From positions 1,379,444 through 1,443,443 of the forward strand of contig JABFRN010000001.1 of the NCBI GenBank assembly GCA_013141175.1: a DNA stretch of 64,000 nt. The letters are read 5' to 3'. Shown here piece after piece: positions 54,101-62,257 of this stretch. The notes beneath the pieces were generated by a model. The model did not search any database. It saw nothing but the letters and a program-made list of their open reading frames with translations, and was not told the origin of the DNA. Made by a program: the position numbers and the translations under genes. Within the stretch, counting starts at the first letter, position 1, and every line of letters begins with the position of its first letter. The DNA is from Lysobacter sp. GTDB taxonomy: Bacteria > Pseudomonadota > Gammaproteobacteria > Xanthomonadales > Xanthomonadaceae.

Positions 54101-54300
54101 CCCCTCATCCGCCCTTCGGGCACCTTCTCCCCGCACGATGCACGGGGAGAAGGAAAAAACGCAGCGCCTACTGCTCTCCTTCTCCCCGCACCGCGGGGGT
54201 GAAGAGGCGTGCTTGCGAGCCATTGGCTCGCGCGCCGATGAACGCCCGAGCGCTATGCGCGAGGGCCGGACGAAGGTGGCGCGAAGCGCCGGATGAGGGG
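54101..54300. repeat. Dispersed hairpin repeat (cccctcatccg ends), 200 bp
   Basis: Inverted ends cccctcatccg (54101) and cggatgagggg (54300), with inner hairpins ccttctccccgcacgatgca/cggggagaagg and gcgagccattggctcgcgcg. Lies just after the glyS stop (54305 on the minus strand), where it may end the transcript. Confidence 0.75.
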
Positions 54301-54304
54301 ACGA

Positions 54305-56542
54305 TCAGACCGAAAGGTGCTCGATCGCAGCGACGCTGCCCAGACGATCCGCAAGACGCTGCAGCAGGGCGAGGCGGTTGCTGCGTACGGCTGCGTCGTC
54401 GGCGTTGACCATGACCTTTTCGAAGAAGGTGTCGACCTGCGGGCGCAGGCGCGCGAGTCGGCCGAGGACGGCGACATAGTCGCGGGTCTTCAGCACGTCG
54501 TCGGTGTCGGCGATGGCCTGCTCCACCGCCGCGTGCAGATCGCGCTCGGCGTCTTCGGCGAACAGCGCGGTGTCGACCGTGGCCGGAATCGCGATGTCGG
54601 CTTTCTTCAGGATGTTGCGGATGCGTTTGTTGGCGGCGGCGAGGGCTTCGGCTTCCGGCAGTTTGGCGAATTCGCCGATGGCTTTGAGGCGGCGGTCGAA
54701 GTCGAGGAGGGAACCCGCATGATTGGCTCCGGCAGTCGTGGCTGAAGCCCCTCCCACAAGTGCCGCACCGCTTTCTGTGGGAGCGGCTTCAGCCGCGACC
54801 GGACGCATCAGCGCCGCCACGGCTTCGAACTGCTGCGGGGTGACGCCTTGATCGGCGTAGTAGGCGCGGAGGCGGTCGAGGATGAAGTCGAATACCTCTT
54901 GGGGGCGAACATTCGGAGTGAGTTTGCCTCTCGCATGAACAACCATAGCCCCGTTTGCCGTCTCAATTTTTTTCTTGAATTCGATTTCGTCAACTGATGT
55001 GTCGAGAATTTCGTACGTCTTGAACAGAACGAGGGACAGCCCAATGTCGATGTTGTTTTCAATTATCGTTCTGGCTAACCCCAATGCATTGCGCCGCAGC
55101 GAAAACGGATCTTTATTGCCAGTGGGTTTGAGATCTGCCTTGAACCCACCCGCCAATGTATCCAACCTCTCCGCAATCGCCAGCACCTGTCCCAACTTGC
55201 TCGGCGCAATCGCATCGCCCGCGAATCGCGGCATATACGCTTCATCGATGGCTGCAGCCACTTCCGCCGACTCACCCGCAGCAGCGGCGTAGTAACGCCC
55301 CGCAATCCCCTGCAATTCCGGAAACTCGTTGACCATACGCGACTGCAAATCGGCCTTCTCCAATTCCGCAGCGCGACGCGCCAACTGCGGATCGACACCC
55401 ACTTCTGCGGCAATACTTTCCGCCAGCGCCGCGACGCGCTGCACCTTGTCCCACACGCTGCCGAGCTTGGCCTGATACGTCACCGTCTTCAGCCCCTCGT
55501 TCATCGAGGCAAGCCCTTGCTTCAGATCCTCGACGAAGAAGAACTTGGCATCGGCGAAGCGCGGACGGATCACGCGTTCGTAGCCTTTGCGGACTTCGCT
55601 TTCGTCCTTCGATTCGATATTGGCGATGCCGATGAAGTGCTCGGTGAGCTTGCCTTCTGAATCCAGCACCGGAAAGAATTTCTGGTTTGCTTCCATCGTG
55701 GCGATCAGCGCTTCCTGCGGCACCGCGAGGAATTCGCGCTCGAATGCGCACAGCACCGCTTTCGGCCATTCGACCAGGCACTGCACCTGTTCGAGGTTGT
55801 CGTCGGTGATGCGCGGCGTGCCGCCGACTTTCAGCGCGGCGCTTTCCACTTCGGCGACGACGCGGGCGCGGCGTTCTTCGGGATCGACCAGCACTTTCGC
55901 GGCGCGCAGGGCATCGATGTAATCGTTCGGGGTGCCGATCCACACGGTTTTTTCGTGATGGAAACGATGGCCGCGGCTCATGCGATCCGCTTTGATGCCG
56001 AAGACGTCGGCATCGACGACCGTATCGCCCAGCAGCAGCACCAGCCAGTGCGCGGGGCGGGCGAAACCGTAGTCGTGATCGCCCCAGCGCATCGGCTTGG
56101 GAATGGGCATGGCGGCCAGCGCTTCTTTCAGGATGTCGGGAAACAACGCTGCAGTGCGCGCGCCGGGCGTGACCGCGCGATGCACGAAGCGCTCGCCCTT
56201 CTGGTCGGTGGTCTTCTGCAGCGTGGTCCAGTCGATGCCGGCCTTCGCGGCGAAGCCTTCCAGCGCGCGGGTCGGCTTGCCTTCGGCATCCAGCGCGATG
56301 TTGAGATACGGGCCCAGCACTTCGCTGCGCTGTTCGGGCTGCTCCACGGCGACGCCGGGCAGCAGCACCGCGAGCCGGCGCGGCGTGTACAGCGGTTTGG
56401 CGCCTGTGCGGTCGAAGGCGATGCCGCGTTTCTGCAGCGCGTCGATGATGCCGTCGAAGAATGCTTGCGCCAGACCCGGCAGGGCTTTGACCGGCAGTTC
56501 TTCGGTGCCGAGTTCGATCAGGAGGGGTTTCATATCGCTCAT
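54305..56542 (-). CDS. glyS: Glycyl-tRNA synthetase beta subunit
   Basis: 745 residues; the family is usually about 690. The N-terminus [11 protein letters not shown] and the [15 protein letters not shown] segment near residue 150 are diagnostic, and the C-terminal anticodon-binding region (about 610-740) is complete. It pairs with GlyQ (57681-58586) in the alpha2beta2 enzyme that charges tRNA-Gly. About residues 582-603 are encoded by an intergenic-type palindromic repeat (54735-54799), which accounts for part of the extra length; the Ala/Gly/Thr-rich result looks like a flexible linker. Start at [21 protein letters not shown] three codons later is an alternative. A GST and a cupin gene lie between glyQ and glyS. 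Confidence 0.97.
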   Translation of the reverse strand: MSDMKPLLIELGTEELPVKALPGLAQAFFDGIIDALQKRGIAFDRTGAKPLYTPRRLAVLLPGVAVEQPEQRSEVLGPYLNIALDAEGKPTRALEGFAAKAGIDWTTLQKTTDQKGERFVHRAVTPGARTAALFPDILKEALAAMPIPKPMRWGDHDYGFARPAHWLVLLLGDTVVDADVFGIKADRMSRGHRFHHEKTVWIGTPNDYIDALRAAKVLVDPEERRARVVAEVESAALKVGGTPRITDDNLEQVQCLVEWPKAVLCAFEREFLAVPQEALIATMEANQKFFPVLDSEGKLTEHFIGIANIESKDESEVRKGYERVIRPRFADAKFFFVEDLKQGLASMNEGLKTVTYQAKLGSVWDKVQRVAALAESIAAEVGVDPQLARRAAELEKADLQSRMVNEFPELQGIAGRYYAAAAGESAEVAAAIDEAYMPRFAGDAIAPSKLGQVLAIAERLDTLAGGFKADLKPTGNKDPFSLRRNALGLARTIIENNIDIGLSLVLFKTYEILDTSVDEIEFKKKIETANGAMVVHARGKLTPNVRPQEVFDFILDRLRAYYADQGVTPQQFEAVAALMRPVAAEAAPTESGAALVGGASATTAGANHAGSLLDFDRRLKAIGEFAKLPEAEALAAANKRIRNILKKADIAIPATVDTALFAEDAERDLHAAVEQAIADTDDVLKTRDYVAVLGRLARLRPQVDTFFEKVMVNADDAAVRSNRLALLQRLADRLGSVAAIEHLSV
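54735..54799. repeat. Dispersed palindrome inside glyS
   Basis: Same family as 22366-22433: arms cgtggctgaagcccctccca and tgtgggagcggcttcagccg. It is read in frame with no stop, adding about 22 codons to glyS. Confidence 0.85.
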
Positions 56543-56564
56543 GTTGCAGCTCTTTTATGCTTTT

Positions 56565-56669
56565 CCTTCTCCCTGCGGGAGAAGGTGCCCGAAGGGCGGA
56601 TGAGGGTACGGGGGTGCGGGTGCGGCGCCGCTTGCGCCGTACCCTCACCCCAACCCCTCTCCCGGGGGA
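56565..56669. repeat. Dispersed hairpin repeat between cupin and glyS genes
   Basis: ccttctccctgcgggagaagg and a GC-rich centre, then accctcaccccaacccctctc. It includes the last codons of the cupin gene (E-S-P-L-P-P-G-E-G-L-G). Confidence 0.7.
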
Positions 56670-56995
56670 AGTGGGGATTCCATTTCTGGGCCGTAGAACA
56701 GCACCCAGGTGACGAAGTCGTCGCTGAAATCGAGAAAACGGTGTTCGACGCCGGCCGGAACGAACAGCAGTTCGCCGCTGGCGAAATCGCGGGTCTCGCC
56801 ATCGCAGAAAAACCTGCCGTGACCAGCGACGACCACATAGACCTCGTCGCGGGTGTGCGGCGTCTGCGGGTCGTGACCGCGCGGCGCGTAGATCTCCACT
56901 TCCAGACTGCCGTGCGCGAACACCTGCGCGAACCGCGGCGATTCGCCGAGACGCTGCGCGAGTTCCGGCGTCAGGCGCGCGGGCAGCGGATTCAT
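56645..56995 (-). CDS. Cupin-domain protein
   Basis: 116 residues. The start overlaps the GST stop (ATGA). It is a single cupin: first motif H-T-R-D-E-V-Y-V-V-V-A-G-H-G near residue 47, second L-L-F-V-P-A-G-V-E-H-R-F near 77. The His/Glu residues would bind a metal. The C-terminal tail (P-L-P-P-G-E-G-L-G) is encoded by a dispersed repeat and is probably dispensable. Co-transcribed with glyQ and the GST gene; the substrate is unknown. Confidence 0.8.
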   Translation of the reverse strand: MNPLPARLTPELAQRLGESPRFAQVFAHGSLEVEIYAPRGHDPQTPHTRDEVYVVVAGHGRFFCDGETRDFASGELLFVPAGVEHRFLDFSDDFVTWVLFYGPEMESPLPPGEGLG

Positions 56996-57684
56996 GCGCT
57001 TGCCGCTCCGGTCGCATTGGGCTGGAAGAACGGCGCGTAATAGCGGCGGAACACGGGCAGCGCTTCGTAGCGCGCGACGCGTGCGCGCAGCGCCGGATAC
57101 GCGTCGAGCGGTTCGGGCACGGCTTCGTGCGCGTAGGTGACGAAGCACGCGAGGGTGATGTCGGCCTGGGTCATTCGGCCGTTGCCGGACGCGCCACCGA
57201 TCAGCCAGTCGCGATCCGCAGCGGCGGCGCAGACCTTGTCGAGTTCGCCGAGCGCACCGCGCATCTGGGTGCGGCAGCGTTCGAGATAGGGCGCATGCCA
57301 TTTCTCTTCCGGGCGGAACACGCGCTCGCCGACGATCTGCAGCGCTTTTTCCACCGCGCCGGTGGCGAAAGCGAGGATGCGCAGCGCTTCGCGACGCTGC
57401 GCGCCCGGCGGCGGCATCAGCGCGCGTTCGGGGCCGACGAGATCGTCGAGGTGTTCCAGGATCATCGCCGACTCGGTCAGCGCTTCGCCGCCAGCGGGCA
57501 CCAGCACCGGCACGCGGCCGAGCGGGCTGTATTCGCGGATACGGTCGAAATCCTTGCCGACCGACCAGTCGCGGTGCTCGAACGGCTGATCGAGCAGGCT
57601 CATGCTGATCGCGACGCGACGCACGAACGGCGAGTCGAACATGCCGATGAGCAGGGTCGGGGGCGGGGTCGAGGTCGCGCTCAT
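56992..57684 (-). CDS. Glutathione S-transferase family protein
   Basis: 230 residues. The N-terminal thioredoxin-like domain starts [16 protein letters not shown] and has the glutathione-binding P-L-G-R-V-P-V-L-V and E-S-A-M-I-L-E-H segments. A helical C-terminal domain follows (about 95-225). It conjugates or reduces with glutathione in the cytosol; the true substrate is unknown. The start overlaps the glyQ stop and the stop overlaps the cupin start, so the three are coupled. Confidence 0.88.
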   Translation of the reverse strand: MSATSTPPPTLLIGMFDSPFVRRVAISMSLLDQPFEHRDWSVGKDFDRIREYSPLGRVPVLVPAGGEALTESAMILEHLDDLVGPERALMPPPGAQRREALRILAFATGAVEKALQIVGERVFRPEEKWHAPYLERCRTQMRGALGELDKVCAAAADRDWLIGGASGNGRMTQADITLACFVTYAHEAVPEPLDAYPALRARVARYEALPVFRRYYAPFFQPNATGAASA

Positions 57685-58586
57685 GCGGCGGCCTTGTCCT
57701 GCTTACAGCCGGGAAACCCGAGTTTTTCGCGCTGCGCGAAATAACTTTCGGCCACGGCCTGCGCCAGCTTGCGCACGCGCAGGATGTAGCGCTGGCGTTC
57801 GGTCACCGAAATCGCGCGGCGCGCATCGAGCAGGTTGAACGAATGCGAGGCCTTGCAGACCTGGTCGTAGGCCGGCAGCGGCAGGCCGAGTTCGACCAGC
57901 TTCAGCGCTTCGGCTTCGCAGGCGTCGAAGCGATGGAACAGTTCTTCAACGTTCGCGTGCTCGAAGTTGTAGGCGCTCTGTTCGCGCTCGTTCTGCAGGA
58001 ACACGTCGCCGTAGGTCACCGGGCCCTGCGGGCCGACGGTCCAGATCAGGTCGTAGACGTTGTCGCAGTTCTGCAGGTACATGCACAGGCGTTCGAGACC
58101 GTAGGTGATCTCGCCCAGCACCGGTTTGCACTCGATGCCGCCGGCCTGCTGGAAATAGGTGAACTGGGTGACTTCCATGCCGTTCAACCACACTTCCCAG
58201 CCGAGACCCCAGGCGCCGAGGGTCGGCGATTCCCAGTTGTCCTCGACCAGACGCAGATCGTGCACCAGCGGATCGACGCCCAGCGCCTTGAGCGAATCGA
58301 AGTACAGCTCGACGATGTTGTCGGGATTGGGCTTCATCACCACCTGGTACTGGTAGTAATGCTGCAGGCGGTTGGGGTTCTCGCCGTAGCGGCCGTCGGT
58401 GGGGCGGCGGCTGGGCTGCACGTAGGCCGCGTTCCACGGCTCCGGGCCGAGGGCGCGCAGGAACGTGGCCGGATGGAAGGTGCCGGCGCCGACTTCGAGG
58501 TCGAGGGGCTGGATCAGCACGCAGCCCTGGGCCGCCCAATAGGCGTTCAGACGCTGGATGAGCTCTTGGAAGGTCGGTCCCTGCAT
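57681..58586 (-). CDS. glyQ: Glycyl-tRNA synthetase alpha subunit
   Basis: 301 residues, the expected size. Starts [10 protein letters not shown]; longer in-frame starts read into the divergent promoter region. Family signatures: [21 protein letters not shown] near the N-terminus, [19 protein letters not shown], and N-V-Y-D-L-I-W-T. It carries the catalytic core that forms glycyl-adenylate, with GlyS completing tRNA recognition. Confidence 0.98.
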   Translation of the reverse strand: MQGPTFQELIQRLNAYWAAQGCVLIQPLDLEVGAGTFHPATFLRALGPEPWNAAYVQPSRRPTDGRYGENPNRLQHYYQYQVVMKPNPDNIVELYFDSLKALGVDPLVHDLRLVEDNWESPTLGAWGLGWEVWLNGMEVTQFTYFQQAGGIECKPVLGEITYGLERLCMYLQNCDNVYDLIWTVGPQGPVTYGDVFLQNEREQSAYNFEHANVEELFHRFDACEAEALKLVELGLPLPAYDQVCKASHSFNLLDARRAISVTERQRYILRVRKLAQAVAESYFAQREKLGFPGCKQDKAAA

Positions 58587-58683
58587 GGAAAGGCGCTGGC
58601 GGTATGGGGACTGGGTAGTATAAGCGGCACTCCCCACCGACCTGCGGCGCACCGCAGCGTTGCCCAGCCCAGAATCCGCTGCC

Positions 58684-59439
58684 ATGACCCGCCACCCCAA
58701 CCGTCGTTTCCTGATCATCGAAACCGGGCAGCCGATCGATACGCTGCGCCGCCACGGCCGTTTCCCGCACTGGATCCGGGTGGCCGCAGGGCTGTCGGCG
58801 GACCAGGCCGATACGGTGAACGTCCAGGCGGGCGAGACGCTGCCGGCCGGGGGCCACACCTCGAAGGGCGAAGCGCTGACCGGGGTGATCGTGACCGGCT
58901 CCAGTTCGATGGTCACCGACCGCCATCCCTGGAGCGAGCGCACCGCCGACTGGCTGCGCGACCGGCTGGACGCGGGCATGCCGATACTGGGCATCTGCTA
59001 TGGCCACCAGCTGCTGGCGCACACGCTGGGCGGCGAGGTCGACTACAACCCGCAGGGACGCGAAATGGGCACGGTCGCGGTGGATCTGCATCCGCACGCC
59101 GGCGAGGACCCGCTGTTCGGCCCGCTGCCGATGCGTTTCCCGGTCCAGGTCAGCCACCTGCAGAGCGTGCTGCGACCGCCGACCGGCGCCACGGTGCTGG
59201 CCCGGTCCGACCAGGACGCCTGCCAGGCGTTCCGCTGGCGCGATCACGCCTGGGGTCTGCAGTTCCACCCCGAATTCAGCGTCGATCACATGCGCGGCTA
59301 CGTGCACGCGCGCCGCGAGGCGCTGCAGCGCGAAGGCCAGTGCCACCGGCGCATGGCGAAGGACGTGAAGCCGACGCCGCAGGCGCGCGGCGTGCTGCGA
59401 CGCTTCGTGCGCCACGCCGCTACACTGCGCGGCCACTGA
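58684..59439 (+). CDS. Class I glutamine amidotransferase (GMP synthase-like)
   Basis: 251 residues from MTRHPNRRF (an earlier ATG at 58660 gives eight more residues). The triad is present: nucleophile Cys in G-I-C-Y-G-H-Q, and His and Glu in F-H-P-E-F-S. Such stand-alone domains hydrolyse glutamine to supply ammonia or cleave gamma-glutamyl bonds (for example catabolism of glutamylated amines). It diverges from glyQ with about 97 bp between and is followed by a membrane-protein gene 24 bp downstream. Confidence 0.88.
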   Translation: MTRHPNRRFLIIETGQPIDTLRRHGRFPHWIRVAAGLSADQADTVNVQAGETLPAGGHTSKGEALTGVIVTGSSSMVTDRHPWSERTADWLRDRLDAGMPILGICYGHQLLAHTLGGEVDYNPQGREMGTVAVDLHPHAGEDPLFGPLPMRFPVQVSHLQSVLRPPTGATVLARSDQDACQAFRWRDHAWGLQFHPEFSVDHMRGYVHARREALQREGQCHRRMAKDVKPTPQARGVLRRFVRHAATLRGH

Positions 59440-59463
59440 TCCACACCCACCACGAGGACGACG

Positions 59464-60348
59464 ATGGAAATTCGCAAGGTACCGGCTGCCGCCGGTGCGG
59501 AATGGCTGCTCGGCGCGTTCCGGCTGCTGCGCAAATCGCCGATGGGTTTCGGGCTGCTGGCGCTGGTCTATGCGGGCCTGTCGTTCGTGCTCATTCTGAG
59601 CATGCAGTCCGCGCCCGCCGTGGGCGGCGCGCTGCAGCTGATCTTTTTCATCATCGGCCCGCTGCTGATCGCCGGGATGATTTTCGCGGCGCATGAGGTC
59701 GACGAAGGCCGCGAAGCCTCCCCGGCGCATCTGCTCGCGGCGATCCGCACCGGCCGGGCCGGGCGCGTGATCAGCACGCTATTGCCGCAGGTCGCCGTGT
59801 TGCTGGTCTGCCTGGCGCTGCTGTACGTGATCGTCGGCGAGGCGAACGTCGAAAAGTTGCTGGAACTCTCGGTGAAGCTTCAGACCGAGGCGCAGACCAA
59901 GGGCGCGATCGACCCCAACCTCATGACCGCCATGATCGAGGAGCTGCCGCTGGGGCGTCTGTTCCTGTGGATCGTCGCGGTGTTCGCGATCGGCATCGGC
60001 GCCATTTTCTTCACGCTCACCATCGTCCCGGACATGATGTTCACCGAGGTACGTCTTGTGGAAGCGATGAAGCGGAGCTATCGCGCCTGCACGCAGAATG
60101 TGCTGGCGTTGCTGCTGTTCCTGATCATGGGCTTCGTGGTGATGATCGCGTTCAGCGTCGGCCTCGGCATTTTCGGCGCGCTTGCCGGGATGGTCGGCGG
60201 CGACAAGGCGATGCTGTTCGTGAATTCGCTTGGCAACGGGGTGTTCGTCGCGTTTCTTGCGGGTGCGATGTATTTCGCGTGGAAGCAGATGTTGGGGGAT
60301 GGTCCGACGGCGACGCTGGTCGAGGAGACTTCTGGCGTCGCGATGTGA
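59464..60348 (+). CDS. BPSS1780-family membrane protein
   Basis: 294 residues with six or so hydrophobic helices (about 30-50, 55-80, 105-125, 170-195, 215-240, 250-275). N-terminal I-R-K-V-P-A-A-A-G-A-E-W-L is typical of the BPSS1780 family of predicted inner-membrane proteins with no proven function. The ribosome site is in cacgaggacgacg before ATG. It shares a likely transcript with the amidotransferase gene. Confidence 0.83.
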   Translation: MEIRKVPAAAGAEWLLGAFRLLRKSPMGFGLLALVYAGLSFVLILSMQSAPAVGGALQLIFFIIGPLLIAGMIFAAHEVDEGREASPAHLLAAIRTGRAGRVISTLLPQVAVLLVCLALLYVIVGEANVEKLLELSVKLQTEAQTKGAIDPNLMTAMIEELPLGRLFLWIVAVFAIGIGAIFFTLTIVPDMMFTEVRLVEAMKRSYRACTQNVLALLLFLIMGFVVMIAFSVGLGIFGALAGMVGGDKAMLFVNSLGNGVFVAFLAGAMYFAWKQMLGDGPTATLVEETSGVAM

Positions 60349-60373
60349 GGGGTTTGCTTCGGATATCGGTAGT

Positions 60374-60970
60374 CATGGTGTGCAGGTAAAGCCTGGCACC
60401 TTTTTCGCGCTGGGGCGCGAGTTACTTTCTTTGGCGCAAAGAAAGTAACCAAAGAAAGCACTTCAAATCCAATTCAAACCTGCGGTCTGAGGCGAAGCCG
60501 GGATTTTTCGATGAGACATCCCTGTCTCATCGAAAAACGGCGCACGTCCTGTGCGCCGCCCTCCGGGTCTGCAACCTAATCAGACGACACCGTAGTCTGG
60601 ACGTTGGTGGGACGATGTGGATTGCTGGAGTTTCGGCAACGAGCGGATGGCTTCATCACATGGCGAAACTGTATTCCATGAGAGATTAGGCTAGCGACAG
60701 AGCTATTGCTTGAATGCCAATAGAGGGCAACGTCCCAATGATCTTGCAGACGCGGCACGCTATCCCTCGATCGGAGACCCGGAGGGCGATGCACAGGATG
60801 TGCATCGTTTTTCGATGAGACAGGGATGTCTCATCGAAAAATCCCGGCTTCGCCCCAGATCGCAGGTTTGAATTGGATTTGAAGTGCTTTCTTTGGTTAC
60901 TTTCTTTGCGCCAAAGAAAGTAACTCGCGCCCCAGCGCGAAAAAGGTGCCAGGCTTTACCTGTACACCAT
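60374..60970. repeat. Long inverted repeat, arms about 170-195 bp
   Basis: The stretch 60374-60540 is nearly the reverse complement of 60805-60970, and weaker pairing continues to about 60571/60776. Each arm contains its own palindromes (ttactttctttggcgcaaag with its partner, and tttttcgatgagacatccct with its partner). About 200 bp of unpaired sequence lies between. No coding frame. It fills the 60349-61049 gap. Confidence 0.9.
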
Positions 60971-61049
60971 GGCTCGCCGACATACAAAGTCGTTTCGCCA
61001 GAACGAACCCTGCGCAGAGACACCACCCGCACGAACCAAGAAACCCCGC

Positions 61050-61406
61050 TTATTTCCCCTGCGGCGGCGCCGCAAGTTCCTTCGCGTCAAGCACATCGTC
61101 GCGATTGCGATCCTGACGTTTGAACATCTCCGCAACCCGCGTGCGATGCGCCTCCCGGGTCAGCGGCTTGCCGCGACCGCCGGGCTGTTCCTCCGGCGCC
61201 AGCAGACCATCGCGGTTGCGGTCCATATTGTCGAAGGCATAACTCAGCCAATCCTGATACTCGATCAACGACACCTTGCCGTTGGCATCCGTATCCATGC
61301 GCTGCAGATAGTCGCCGGTCCCCTGGACCTGCGCATGCGACACGTCGACAACGCCGCAGAGGGCGGCAAGCGACAGGGTGGACACGATCGACGACAGGGG
61401 CGACAT
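61050..61406 (-). CDS. EF-hand calcium-binding protein, exported
   Basis: 118 residues from MSPLSSIVST, chosen because a signal peptide ending in S-H-A-Q starts there; in-frame ATGs 18 and 26 codons upstream are possible. Three EF-hand loops: D-T-D-A-N-G-K-V-S-L-I-E near 38, D-R-N-R-D-G-L-L-A-P-E-E near 62, and D-R-N-R-D-D-V-L-D-A-K-E near 99. The third has Asp at the usual Gly position. Probably periplasmic and calcium-binding, with no known partner. Divergent from ynbA. Confidence 0.85.
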   Translation of the reverse strand: MSPLSSIVSTLSLAALCGVVDVSHAQVQGTGDYLQRMDTDANGKVSLIEYQDWLSYAFDNMDRNRDGLLAPEEQPGGRGKPLTREAHRTRVAEMFKRQDRNRDDVLDAKELAAPPQGK

Positions 61407-61493
61407 CCGCGCAGACTGCCCGGATCGCCGCCTCGATGCAATCCGGCGGCGTGTTGGCATCGCATGCCGTGTCTGTGGAATCATGGCCCCGCC

Positions 61494-62096
61494 ATGTCGA
61501 TCTACGCCCTCAAACCCAGATTCCAGGCGCTGCTGCGCCCCGTCGTCCGCCGTCTGCACGGGTTCGGCGTCACCGCCAATCAGGTCACGCTGGCGGCCTG
61601 TGCGATCTCGATCGCGCTCGGCGTATGGCTGTATGCCGCCGCGCCCGGCACCCGGGCCTTCCTGCTGGTGCCGCTGTGGATGTTCCTGCGGATGGCGTTC
61701 AATGCGATCGACGGCATGCTGGCGCGCGAGTTCGGCCAACAGTCGAAACTCGGCGCCTATCTCAACGAACTCACCGATGTGATCGCCGATGCCGCGCTGG
61801 CGCTGCCGTTCGCGGCGGTTGCGCCCTTCGCGCCGGTGTGGGTGGCGACGTTCGTGGTGCTGGCGGGACTCGGCGAATTCGCGGGCGCGCTCGGGCCCAC
61901 CCTCGGTGCGAGCCGACGTTACGACGGCCCGATGGGCAAGAGCGACCGTGCCTTCGTGCTCGGCGCCATCGCCTTGTGGATCGGGGTCGCGGGCCTGCTG
62001 CCGGTGTGGGCGGCGTGGCTGTTTCCGGCGCTGTGCGCGCTGACCGCATGGACCATCGTGCGTCGCGTGCGCAATGGCCTGCGCGAGGCGCATTGA
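61494..62096 (+). CDS. ynbA: CDP-alcohol phosphatidyltransferase, YnbA-like
   Basis: 200 residues, same size as Escherichia coli YnbA. Six hydrophobic helices. The CDP-alcohol motif is N-A-I-D-G-M-L-A-R near residue 71, followed by K-L-G-A-Y-L-N-E-L-T-D, so two of the four conserved aspartates (D-x2-D-G-x2-A-R-x8-G-x3-D-x3-D) are Asn, as I recall for the YnbA branch. It would make a phospholipid from a CDP-linked lipid; its product is unknown. It is followed by a YnbC-like gene, 161 bp on, giving the ynbA-ynbC pairing without ynbB between. Confidence 0.82.
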   Translation: MSIYALKPRFQALLRPVVRRLHGFGVTANQVTLAACAISIALGVWLYAAAPGTRAFLLVPLWMFLRMAFNAIDGMLAREFGQQSKLGAYLNELTDVIADAALALPFAAVAPFAPVWVATFVVLAGLGEFAGALGPTLGASRRYDGPMGKSDRAFVLGAIALWIGVAGLLPVWAAWLFPALCALTAWTIVRRVRNGLREAH

Positions 62097-62257
62097 CCAC
62101 CGCCCTGTCCACCGATCTCCACCCAACGTGCTTGAGCCGGCGGTATCGAACTTCGATACTCCACGGATATCGCGCAACCGCGCGTCCGCCGCGCTCCCGA
62201 CACTGCGTGCTGCGTTGTCGGAATCCCCACTTTTCCCGCGAGGAACGCTGAACCCCC

